Assembly: GCA_964491875.1 (NCBI GenBank)
Contig: CAZBIC010000010.1
Location: forward strand, 62,001 to 126,000
Direction of reading: 5' to 3'
DNA from: JADJPG01 sp964491875
GTDB lineage: Bacteria; Verrucomicrobiota; Verrucomicrobiia; Limisphaerales; JADJPG01
Length of the DNA: 64,000 nt
Below the pieces are notes generated by a model, which worked only from the letters and a program-made list of their open reading frames with translations, did no database searches and was not told where the DNA came from. The stretch's first letter is position 1. Each line of letters opens with the position of its first letter. This document shows, piece after piece, positions 34,809-42,150 of this stretch. The translations under genes and the position numbers were made by a program.

Positions 34809-36932
34809 ATGCCATTGATGCATCGTCTTGCCGCGCTCCTCACCCTGGTCCTAGTGACGTTCTCCACGAGCGCTGCCAATACCACGGCGCGCCTGCTCCT
34901 GTCCCACACCTCAGCGAAACCGGGCGAAACGGTTTGGGCCGGTGTGCTGCTGCAAATGGCGCCCAAGTGGCACACCTATTGGGAGAACGGCGGCGACTCC
35001 GGCGCCGCCACCAAAGTCGACTGGACCCTGCCCGCCGGGATCGCCGCCGGTGAAATCCTGTGGCCGGTGCCCGAGAAGTATGAAGCCGCCGGGCTGATCA
35101 CCTACGTCTACCACAATGAAATCGTTCTGCTCATCCCGCTTTCCATCGCGCACACGGCGACCGGGGGCAAGGCCGACCTCAGTGCTCTGGTTTCATGGCT
35201 GGAATGTTCCGAACTCTGCCTCCCCGCCAAGTCCAAAGTCGCGGCCAGCCTGACCATCGGAACCGAATCCGTCACCTCGCCACAAGCAGCACGAATCGAA
35301 GCAGCCAAGAAGGCTCTGCCCCAGCCCAAGCCGTCCAGTTTCGCGAAAGCATGGTGGGAATCGGCAGCAGACGGCGATAAACGCCCGCTTATCATCGAAT
35401 GGCCCGTCACCGCCGGCGTTCTTGAACCGGATTTCTTCCCGCACACCTCGACGAATGTCACCGTTTCCGCCTCCACCGAATTCGTCGCCACCAACGCCGG
35501 AACAATTCGGCTGCGCAAACAAGTTGAAAAACTTGGATCGAACTGGCCTTCCGAAATCGCTGGCGTGATCGTTGAGCGCCAGCCCGAAGCCGAGAGTCTG
35601 AGCGGTAACTTCATCAAGCTGGCGATCATAGAAGCGACTTCAGCAACCACTCCGTCCGCCTTGGGAAACGTCGAATCGAAATCGCTGTTCGCGTGGCTGG
35701 GACTGGCGTTCATCGGCGGTCTGATTCTCAACCTCATGCCCTGCGTGCTCCCCGTCATCGCGCTGAAGATTTTTGGATTCGTCGCGCAGGCCCACGAGGC
35801 ACCAGCGCGCGTGCGAAGGCTCGGAATCATTTACGGACTCGGCGTGCTGTTCTCGTTTGTCGTCCTCGCGGGACTTGTCATCACCGTGCAAAGCGCGGGA
35901 CGCCTCGCTAGCTGGGGCATGCAGTTCGGCAATCCCTACTTCCTCGTCGGCATGGTCGTCCTCGTCTCCCTGGTCTCGTTGAATCTCTTCGGGCTTTTCG
36001 AAGTCACCCTCGGCGGCGGCGCGATGGGCACCGCCTCCCAACTTGCCGCAAAGGAAGGCGCCAGCGGCGCGTTCTTCAATGGCGTCCTCGCCACCGCGCT
36101 CGCCACCCCCTGCTCCGCCCCGTTTCTCGCAGGCGCACTGGGATTCGCCTTCGCCCAACCCGCTCCGGTGATCGTCGCAATGTTTCTCTCCGTCGGCGCC
36201 GGTCTAGCCGCACCATACGTATTGCTCAGCTTTCAACCGTCGTGGTTGAAGTTCTTGCCAAAGCCCGGCCCGTGGATGGAACGCTTCAAGAACGCCATGG
36301 GCTTCCCCATGCTGGCAACGGCGATCTGGCTGCTCTCCCTCGTCAGCCGTCATTACGGCACCAGCGGCGTGTTGTGGATTGGCATCTTCCTCGTCTTCGT
36401 TGCGCTGGCGGCATGGACTTGGGGCGAGTTTGTCCAACGCGGTTCGAAGCGTCGCGGCCTCGCAATCATTCTGAGCCTCCTGTTCCTCGGCGGCGGCTAC
36501 GTGCTGGCTCTCGAGAAGCAACTCAACTGGCGAAACCCGCCCACCCTCACCCCGGGAAGAATTCAGACCGAACCCGGCGGCATCGCCTGGCAACCGTGGA
36601 GCCGGGAAGCCGTTGAGAAGGCACGATCCGAACGGCGCCCCGTGTTCGTCGACTTCACCGCCGATTGGTGCGTCACGTGTCAGGCCAACAAGAAGACCAG
36701 CATCGAGGTCGAAACGGTGCGCAAGAAATTGGTGGAGATCAACGCCGTCACGCTGCTCGGCGACTACACGCTTGTTCCCGACGACATCACCCAGGAACTG
36801 AAACGCTTCGGGCGCGCCGCCGTTCCGTTGGTGCTCGTCTACCCGAAAGATCCCTCGCAGCCGCCCGTCGAACTCCCGGCAATTCTCACGCCCGGCATCG
36901 TGCTCGATGCTTTGAATAACGCGGCGAAGTGA
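34809..36932 (+). CDS. DsbD-family thiol:disulfide interchange protein
   Basis: A 707-aa inner-membrane protein carrying reducing power from the cytosol to the periplasm. A signal/first helix (MHRLAALLTLVLVTFSTSA) leads to a periplasmic DsbD-alpha-like domain (about 25-150) containing KWHTYWENGGDSG. Then come eight or so membrane helices (about 295-585) with the conserved LNLMPCVLPVIALKIFGF and a second cysteine in ATPCSAPF. The C-terminal thioredoxin domain has Cys621-x-x-Cys624 in FTADWCVTCQANK. Start ATG 34809. The secreted thioredoxin-like gene begins 35 nt after its stop, so they probably form a redox pair. Confidence 0.92.
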   Translation: MPLMHRLAALLTLVLVTFSTSAANTTARLLLSHTSAKPGETVWAGVLLQMAPKWHTYWENGGDSGAATKVDWTLPAGIAAGEILWPVPEKYEAAGLITYVYHNEIVLLIPLSIAHTATGGKADLSALVSWLECSELCLPAKSKVAASLTIGTESVTSPQAARIEAAKKALPQPKPSSFAKAWWESAADGDKRPLIIEWPVTAGVLEPDFFPHTSTNVTVSASTEFVATNAGTIRLRKQVEKLGSNWPSEIAGVIVERQPEAESLSGNFIKLAIIEATSATTPSALGNVESKSLFAWLGLAFIGGLILNLMPCVLPVIALKIFGFVAQAHEAPARVRRLGIIYGLGVLFSFVVLAGLVITVQSAGRLASWGMQFGNPYFLVGMVVLVSLVSLNLFGLFEVTLGGGAMGTASQLAAKEGASGAFFNGVLATALATPCSAPFLAGALGFAFAQPAPVIVAMFLSVGAGLAAPYVLLSFQPSWLKFLPKPGPWMERFKNAMGFPMLATAIWLLSLVSRHYGTSGVLWIGIFLVFVALAAWTWGEFVQRGSKRRGLAIILSLLFLGGGYVLALEKQLNWRNPPTLTPGRIQTEPGGIAWQPWSREAVEKARSERRPVFVDFTADWCVTCQANKKTSIEVETVRKKLVEINAVTLLGDYTLVPDDITQELKRFGRAAVPLVLVYPKDPSQPPVELPAILTPGIVLDALNNAAK

Positions 36933-36967
36933 ATGCGTCCTCTCCATAACAATCGAAACATGACGCT

Positions 36968-37570
36968 ATGAAAATCTGGCTTCTCATCACCACCCTGATG
37001 TTCTCCCTGAATGCTTCCGCACTTGCCGAAGCCGTCGTTGGCAAACCCGCGCCCGACTTCGCCGCCCGCGATCTGGAGGGCAAGACACACAAGCTCTCCG
37101 ACTTCAAAGGCAAGATCGTCGTTCTCGAATCGTACAATCTCGACTGCCCGTTCTGCGCGAATCATTTCACGACCGGCGCGATGCAGGAACTGCAAGCCGA
37201 AGCCACGAGCAAAGGTGTGGTGTGGCTCGTCGTGAATTCATCCAATCCCAAGAGCCCCAGTCATCGCACCACAGCCGCCGCCAAGAAGGAATGGGCGGCG
37301 CAAAAGATGAAGGCCACCGCGTGGATTGACGACAGCGACGGCAAGCTAGGCAAGGCTTATGGACTCAAAGTGACGCCACACATGATCGTCATCAATGCGA
37401 GTGGCGAAGTCGCTTACAATGGCGCCATCGACGATGCGGCGGTGACTGATGGCGATCCTCGCAAGTCACGCAATTACGTCCGCGAAGCCATTCAGGCCCT
37501 GCAGGCAGGAAAGCCGGTCGCCGTCAGCCGCACCAAGCCCTACGGCTGCGGCATCAAGTACGCGAACTAG
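36968..37570 (+). CDS. Secreted thioredoxin-like (AhpC/TSA/ResA-type) protein
   Basis: A 200-aa protein with a signal peptide (MKIWLLITTLMFSLNASALA). The thioredoxin fold starts at VVGKPAPDFAARDLEGK. The active site is Cys60-x-x-Cys63 in LDCPFCANHF, and the cis-proline is in LKVTPHM. The CPFC motif and the ResA-like opening suggest a periplasmic oxidoreductase rather than a peroxidase. The immediately upstream DsbD is the natural electron donor. A late Cys in PYGCGIKY near the C-terminus is unusual for the family and could be regulatory or redox-active. Confidence 0.88.
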   Translation: MKIWLLITTLMFSLNASALAEAVVGKPAPDFAARDLEGKTHKLSDFKGKIVVLESYNLDCPFCANHFTTGAMQELQAEATSKGVVWLVVNSSNPKSPSHRTTAAAKKEWAAQKMKATAWIDDSDGKLGKAYGLKVTPHMIVINASGEVAYNGAIDDAAVTDGDPRKSRNYVREAIQALQAGKPVAVSRTKPYGCGIKYAN

Positions 37571-37748
37571 CGATGGGCGACCTTTATTCACTCCTCCCGT
37601 ATCGACTGACAGGAGAATAATATCCGACGCGGGAGACCTGCAGCTTCTAGTTAACTTACGATCGAAGTTACCCACGGCAGTGGTGAATTCACTCAGTTTC
37701 TCCTCCGTGATCCTCGGGTATGAATAACCGTTTCATCCGGAAATTTGC

Positions 37749-37776
37749 TTGCCTGACAAGATTCCGCCCCGATAAC
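37749..37776 (+). promoter_or_regulatory. Putative promoter of the tRNA gene
   Basis: TTGCCT at 37749-37754 and GATAAC at 37771-37776 are 16 nt apart and end 16 nt before the tRNA. A weak sigma-70 match. Confidence 0.35.
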
Positions 37777-37792
37777 CTTTTCAGACTTGGTC

Positions 37793-37867
37793 GCCAGTGT
37801 AGCTCAGTGGCAGAGCAACGGTTTCGTAAACCGTAGGTCGTGGGTTCAATCCCCACCACTGGCTCCA
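37793..37867 (+). tRNA. tRNA-Thr (anticodon CGU)
   Basis: A complete cloverleaf. The acceptor stem is GCCAGUG / CACUGGC, the D-arm GCUC...GAGC, and the anticodon stem ACGGU / ACCGU around the loop UUCGUAA, giving anticodon CGU, which reads the Thr codon ACG. The T-arm is GUGGG UUCAAUC CCCAC. The 3' CCA is encoded at 37865-37867. It borders the accessory region carrying a tyrosine recombinase, a common integration-site arrangement. Confidence 0.95.
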
Positions 37868-37909
37868 TCTTGCATGGAGTCCCGATACAACTTTTAACTC
37901 CCGGCAACA

Positions 37910-38137
37910 ATGAAAAAAGAGAAGCCGCTTTCCCACGTCGGTCCCTCTCACGTGAGCATCGCAAATTTTAGACGCATGGACCGGATTTGGAAAAAGATTC
38001 GAGCGGCTGGCCTGGAAGAGGACGTGAATTTCCGGGTAAAGTATTTCCAAAAAGACGCGATCCACTGTGTGAGACTGCAAAAGCAGGGCCGCGATCAGGT
38101 CGCTGCACTGCACACAAAGACTCTGGCGCTCAACTGA
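37910..38137 (+). CDS. Hypothetical small basic protein (75 aa)
   Basis: A 75-aa open frame directly after the tRNA, rich in Lys, Arg and His, with a plausible helical segment (ANFRRMDRIWKKIRAAGLEED). No family is recognised. The position between tRNA and integrase suits a small island gene such as an excisionase or regulator, but nothing in the sequence proves it. Confidence 0.4.
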   Translation: MKKEKPLSHVGPSHVSIANFRRMDRIWKKIRAAGLEEDVNFRVKYFQKDAIHCVRLQKQGRDQVAALHTKTLALN

Positions 38138-38190
38138 CCGGCCGGTGTAGTGTCGGAGCGTGAACAACGCTCAATCTTTAGGGGGGGACT

Positions 38191-38976
38191 TTGTCTCAGT
38201 GGTTGACGGAACATTCGCTGGGGCGCAAGCCGGGGACTCAGAAATTCAACAAGGAGATCGTGGACATCATTCGCCGGCGTTGGCCGGGATTTCTCAATGC
38301 GTCAGCATCGAGGATCACCACAGAGACAATCACGACGTTCGCTCAATCCGTCACTCACTACTGTCCTTCTCGATGGAATGGCATCGTGTCCGCGCTGCAG
38401 TTCGCGACGCCGGCGGCATCGATGCTGAAACGACGGCCGCTGCGTTCCAAGGATCGAGCGATTCTTTCCCAACTGGAGTTTTCCAAGCTCGTAGAGGAGC
38501 TGGACGCACGGCCGCGTTCTCACTCGGGGCTGATGATTCGTTTCCTCGCTCAGACCGGACTGCGCATCAATGAAGCGCGTCAGCTGCAGTGGTCTCACGT
38601 CGACATCGATGACGAATGTTTCCGCGTGCCTGGTTCGGTGACGAAGAACGGCAAGCCGAGGATGATTCCTTTCGTGCGCGGGGTGCGCGAGACGTTGACC
38701 AGGCTGCAGGCGGTCGCCGGCGACTCTGACCTGGTGTTGCCTCAGCGGGAGTGCAAGGGCGCGCTGCGGGGCGCGTGCAAGCGGCTCAAACTGCCGAAGC
38801 TTCTCCATCACGATTTCCGGCATTTGTTCGCGACGCGGTGCATTCAGAGCGGCGTGGACCTTCCTACCGTTGCACGTTGGCTGGGGCATCGGGACGGCGG
38901 GGCGTTGCTGGCGAAGACTTACTTCCATCTGGTGGACGAGCATTCGCGAAAAATGGCGGCGCGAGTAGTTGTATAG
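38191..38976 (+). CDS. Tyrosine recombinase / integrase of the accessory island
   Basis: A 261-aa tyrosine recombinase starting at TTG 38191 behind a purine-rich run (AGGGGGGGACT) that can act as RBS. The catalytic set is present: Arg in TGLRINEARQL, Lys in TKNGKPRM, HxxR in LLHHDFRHLFATR, His in WLGHRDGG and Tyr in KTYFHLVDE. The N-terminal SAM-like domain is short (about 80 aa). It differs clearly from the Xer protein at 0.3 kb and is probably the enzyme that placed this region next to tRNA-Thr. No duplicated tRNA 3' end was recognised downstream, so an att site is not demonstrated. Confidence 0.88.
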   Translation: MSQWLTEHSLGRKPGTQKFNKEIVDIIRRRWPGFLNASASRITTETITTFAQSVTHYCPSRWNGIVSALQFATPAASMLKRRPLRSKDRAILSQLEFSKLVEELDARPRSHSGLMIRFLAQTGLRINEARQLQWSHVDIDDECFRVPGSVTKNGKPRMIPFVRGVRETLTRLQAVAGDSDLVLPQRECKGALRGACKRLKLPKLLHHDFRHLFATRCIQSGVDLPTVARWLGHRDGGALLAKTYFHLVDEHSRKMAARVVV

Positions 38977-39015
38977 GCTTGAAAATAGGAGCTGGAAGGA
39001 TACAGTTTCGTCGCC

Positions 39016-39495
39016 ATGAAAATTCCACTGCTCATCCTTGGGCTGCTCGTGTACGCGTCCAGCACTTCGGCGCAGAAGGTTCAAACCGTCGTGGTGACGG
39101 CCGCTTTAACAAATGATCTGATCACGATCGCTGCCGGTGAAGTCGTCCGCGTCTCGATGGTGCGCCCGGAACCGTATCGGCCTTACGACACCGAGGAATC
39201 AAGGATGCGTGTCGAGAAGTCGGGCGTGTCCACGTTCATTGTCCAAGGTGACGTGATCAGCGGGCCGGCCAGATTCTTTCTCGCGTCTGACGAGCGCGTG
39301 AATGCGTGGCTGACGTTGGAGTGGATACCGGCCCAGGTTGATCCGCGCTCGACGATGATCGTTCCTCAGTCCACCAACGCCGTCGCCGTCTCGATGGAAT
39401 GGTCGACAAACCTGGTCAACTGGTCGGAGGGAACAAACGGCGTCTATTCCACGGCCGATGCCGCGAAGTTTTTCCGCGTGAAGGTGTCTCCCTAG
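39016..39495 (+). CDS. Hypothetical secreted protein (159 aa)
   Basis: Signal peptide MKIPLLILGLLVYASSTSAQ. The N-terminal half is beta-rich (VQTVVVTAALTNDLITIAAG). The end carries the motif STNLVNWSEG followed by KFFRVKVSP, a C-terminal module also seen in the giant proteins of this window. The function is unknown; probably an exported surface-associated protein. It lies 39 nt after the integrase on the same strand. Confidence 0.7.
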   Translation: MKIPLLILGLLVYASSTSAQKVQTVVVTAALTNDLITIAAGEVVRVSMVRPEPYRPYDTEESRMRVEKSGVSTFIVQGDVISGPARFFLASDERVNAWLTLEWIPAQVDPRSTMIVPQSTNAVAVSMEWSTNLVNWSEGTNGVYSTADAAKFFRVKVSP

Positions 39496-39691
39496 ATCCC
39501 CTGCCCTATTCGCGCAAGGTGGCCGCGCGCGCGTGGTGGTTTGAACGTGACGGAGACGAAGGGAGGGTGTGAACTTCAGGAAGTGCCGGCCTGCGGTGAG
39601 ACGCAGGCCGGCGATAGCGAACCAGGCAATATGAGTGCCTCAATTCAACGTGCGCTCATGGTGCCTGCGTTTCTCGGCAAATGCAAAAACT

Positions 39692-40633
39692 ATGAGCTCA
39701 ACGGAATCGAAGGAAGAGAAGACACCCGCCAACTCCGAACCAAATCCCAATCAGCAGGGAAACGATGGAGGTGCTAAGAAAGAGAAACCTGGCATCAGTG
39801 TCACAGTTGTCGCAGTGGTGGCCGCAGTGGTCGGAATTCTCGCCAGTGTGAGCGGCCACTGGCACGACGGTTGGATGCAGTTTGGCGCGCTTCCCGTTGG
39901 TTTGTTGGCCGTCGCCTTCTGGATCTACGAATACGTTCATTGGAAATTCAGCACCCGCACTGCTTTGATCAGCAGCTTGGTATTTTTAGTCTTCAGTGGC
40001 TCGCTGGCCTTCATCCTCTATCGGATCAATCCGGGAGCACCGGAGCCAGCGCCCTCGTTCTCCGTCACGAGCAAGGCGACTCTTTTCACTGACACCAGAA
40101 GTCTCCATACCATGTTCAGGATGATTTCGAGTCACCCATTGAAAGGCACCGTCATTTGTCCCGTTCACCAAGTTTCCCAAGTCCAACTGACCAGCCTCAA
40201 GCAGCAATCTGTGATGATTGATTCCTACTATTTCGAGGCGCAAATCAGCCCTGGGAAATGGGTTCTTGCACCCGCAATTGATCCTCACGGAGGAGTTCTT
40301 CTTACTGTCCATTCGCCCACCAACGCGACGCCGACGCAGTTTGAATCTGGCACACTCCAATCGGCACTAATGCGAAAAAGCATCGCACCGGGAGAGACCG
40401 TGCAAGGAGCCATTCTTCTCGAAATGCCTGAAGCTGGCTTTGGCGACGAGCTGAGGATCCAAATTTTGGACACCGTCGGGAACAGATATGTAGAAGTAGT
40501 TCGTCCCCAGAAAAGCGATCGCAGCACATACCAAGATGCACAGCCTTTTCGCTGGATGAGCGACATTGAGGCTCCACCGATAGACACGACGAAGTTTCCT
40601 CACGAGTTCCACAGCAAGATTTACTCTTACTAA
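39692..40633 (+). CDS. Hypothetical membrane protein with extracytoplasmic domain
   Basis: A 313-aa protein from ATG 39692 (MSSTESKEEK); the frame extends to 39635 but the added residues look random. A charged cytosolic tail (about 1-33) precedes about three hydrophobic helices (VAVVAAVVGILASV; LPVGLLAVAFWIYEYV; ALISSLVFLVFSGSLAFILY). The remainder (about 125-313) is a soluble beta-rich domain ending FHSKIYSY. No family is recognised. Codon use is slightly more AT-rich than the neighbours, in keeping with the island. Its stop overlaps the convergent gene by 4 nt. Confidence 0.7.
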   Translation: MSSTESKEEKTPANSEPNPNQQGNDGGAKKEKPGISVTVVAVVAAVVGILASVSGHWHDGWMQFGALPVGLLAVAFWIYEYVHWKFSTRTALISSLVFLVFSGSLAFILYRINPGAPEPAPSFSVTSKATLFTDTRSLHTMFRMISSHPLKGTVICPVHQVSQVQLTSLKQQSVMIDSYYFEAQISPGKWVLAPAIDPHGGVLLTVHSPTNATPTQFESGTLQSALMRKSIAPGETVQGAILLEMPEAGFGDELRIQILDTVGNRYVEVVRPQKSDRSTYQDAQPFRWMSDIEAPPIDTTKFPHEFHSKIYSY

Positions 40634-40890
40634 CGCCGTGTGTCCGGTGGCGGTATCCAGGGCGTCCCTGGTGACGCCAGGTCTTCGCCAGGCGGCTTTG
40701 CTTTGAGGTTGCTGGCGTCTGCGGCCGCGATGAGGCCTGCGCCGGTGAGCGTGCTCGTGATGATCATGATCTTGCCGGCGTGCTCAGGCCAGAGCGTGGC
40801 GGCAATGGGCCCAACGATCGTCGCGATGCCGGCGAGCGTGGTCTTGGTGTGGCGGATTCTCTTGCGGATGATCTCAGTGGTCTCTCCCAT
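40630..40890 (-). CDS. Small membrane protein, holin-like in layout
   Basis: An 86-aa protein from ATG 40890. A basic N-terminus (IIRKRIRHTK) is followed by two hydrophobic stretches (TLAGIATIVGPIAATLW and IMIITSTLTGAGLIAAA), then a Pro-rich tail. The layout matches phage holin-type or small phage membrane proteins, but no family can be named. It follows the 117-aa gene by 8 nt, so the three minus-strand genes here look like one small transcript. Confidence 0.6.
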   Translation of the reverse strand: MGETTEIIRKRIRHTKTTLAGIATIVGPIAATLWPEHAGKIMIITSTLTGAGLIAAADASNLKAKPPGEDLASPGTPWIPPPDTRR

Positions 40891-40898
40891 AAAAACTT

Positions 40899-41252
40899 TC
40901 AGGCCTTGGTGACCTTCCTCCGGATGAGCACGCCACCGCCGAAGTAGAAGAACGCGACGACGGCACCAATGGCCCAGGCCTGCCAGGGTATGAGCGAGAA
41001 TGGCAGGTTGATGATGCTGCCGATCGTGCCGCGGATGTTGGCCGCTCCCTCATCGATGCCTTCGCCGAAGGCCTTGTTGAGTTCCGCGTCGACGTTGAGC
41101 CTGCTCTTCTCGTCGTTTTCCAGGGTCTGTCGGTACCATTCTTCTCCGCGCCGTTCGCGCTGCGCGGCATTGAGCGCGGCGCGTTGCCGGTCCAGCTCGT
41201 CGCTGCGTGCCTGTTCGTCGTCGACGCCAAAGAGTGAGGAGAGGAAGCCCAT
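40899..41252 (-). CDS. Hypothetical membrane protein with charged coiled-coil region
   Basis: A 117-aa protein from ATG 41252 (MGFLSSLFGVDDE); the frame reaches 41291 but the extra residues are not supported. A highly charged helical part (about 12-70, RSDELDRQRAALNAAQRERR) is followed by a membrane helix near the C-terminus (WAIGAVVAFFYFGGGVLI). It resembles small structural or accessory phage genes. It lies 8 nt after the upstream gene's stop and 8 nt before the holin-like gene. Confidence 0.6.
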   Translation of the reverse strand: MGFLSSLFGVDDEQARSDELDRQRAALNAAQRERRGEEWYRQTLENDEKSRLNVDAELNKAFGEGIDEGAANIRGTIGSIINLPFSLIPWQAWAIGAVVAFFYFGGGVLIRRKVTKA

Positions 41253-41260
41253 GATCGATC

Positions 41261-41626
41261 TCAGTTGTTGTTGAAGCCGACTTCGAGCCACTTGTTGAGC
41301 GCGGCGTTGTATTGCAGAGAGAGGATGTCTCCCAGGCCTAGCGCGCGGGTGGACGCGCCCAGCTCCAGCTCCGAGTCCGCCAGGGTGCCATCGTCCTGAA
41401 GCGTCAGGGTGTTGGTGTCATCGGTGCCGACGATGCGAATGGTCCATCCATCGGGCACACAGTTGGTGGGCACCGAGGGCGTGCTGGTCAACGTGACGGC
41501 GACGCCACTGCCGGCGACGCGAATGACGTCCGTGTAGTTCGTCACGGCCGCGCTGGCGACGAGAGACAACTTCACAACGGAAGCTGAGGAAGCATACCGC
41601 CTGGCCGCGCAACTCTGGCCGGGCAA
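41261..41626 (-). pseudogene. Phage tail-fibre-like C-terminal fragment, 5' replaced
   Basis: A 121-codon frame. Residues from about 24 on (VASAAVTNYTDVIRVAG to the end) look like the C-terminal repeat of phage or prophage tail/adhesin proteins: VTLTSTPSVP, WTIRIVGTDDTNTLTLQDDG, and ALGLGDILSLQYNAALNKW. The first 20 or so residues are read from the antisense of a different gene (the TPR-like remnant), so this is a truncated gene whose 5' end was lost at a junction near 41.55 kb. It may still be translated as a short protein. Confidence 0.5.
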
Positions 41627-41798
41627 TACTCAATCCGTCGCAGGTCTTGCTGACTTGCGCGCGTGCGGCGGGCGCGTAACTGAGGCACGCCAGATCGTCG
41701 GAGAATTCAACCGGAACCATCCAGACCAGCGAAAGAACCTGGAACGAATTAGCGCAGCGGCCCGCATCATCTGCTCGACGTCGGTGGTAACCCCTTGA
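41556..41798 (+). pseudogene. C-terminal remnant of a TPR-like protein
   Basis: The plus-strand frame is open from about 41538 to the TGA at 41796-41798. It reads TEAEEAYRLAAQLWPGN, then AGLADLRACGGRVTEARQI and FNRNHPDQRKNLERI. This is the alternating helix pattern (E-A-x-x-L…A-x-x-L) of a tetratricopeptide-like C-terminus, with no start codon and no preceding domain. The 5' part is missing, replaced by island sequence, so it marks where the accessory region cuts into older chromosome. Confidence 0.5.
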
Positions 41799-42150
41799 AC
41801 TGCGTTCGAGAAAATTTGACGAAAACATCGCGTCGTTCGCCTGCAATTTGGGGGCTGACTCAGTTTCGATGGACGTTCGCGTTCCGCCGGACAGTTTGAC
41901 CACACCTCACCAAAGTGACACAGGAGGAGAGAGAGTCTGGGCTAAAGAAAGGACCAGACAGATGAAGTGGTCCGGGTCGTGAGGGAAGGGTTCGGCGTCG
42001 TGAGCAGGCGGAGCCGGAGCGGGAGATGGTGGAACTCAGGCGATTCCCCGGATGAACCAGCGATCAGGATGACGGCAGACCAGTAGGGCGCGGAGCGACG
42101 GCGCCCTACCCATTGGATGACATTTCGTCGGGGTCTTCCTGGCGTCGCGA
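41799..42150. other. Intergenic region beside the permease gene
   Basis: About 350 bases without a supportable gene, between the TPR-like remnant and the permease stop. The only structure I see is the hairpin at 42083-42109. Confidence 0.5.
42083..42109 (-). repeat. REP-like hairpin after the permease gene
   Basis: Perfect 9-bp stem GTAGGGCGC / GCGCCCTAC with a 9-nt loop, 42 nt beyond the permease stop. There is no T-run, so it could be a REP element or a 3' stabiliser. Confidence 0.5.

Noticed and set aside
37689..38167. Minus-strand frames reading VVGIEPTTYGLRNRCSATEL
   Set aside because: A well-known translation artefact of the tRNA gene on the opposite strand.
41418..41903. 161-aa minus-strand open frame at the island edge
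   Set aside because: Shifted frame over the phage-like and TPR-like fragments, Arg-rich, with no coherent domain.
41930..42150. att site copy of the tRNA-Thr 3' end
   Set aside because: No match to the tRNA T-arm or acceptor sequence was found near the right side of the island.
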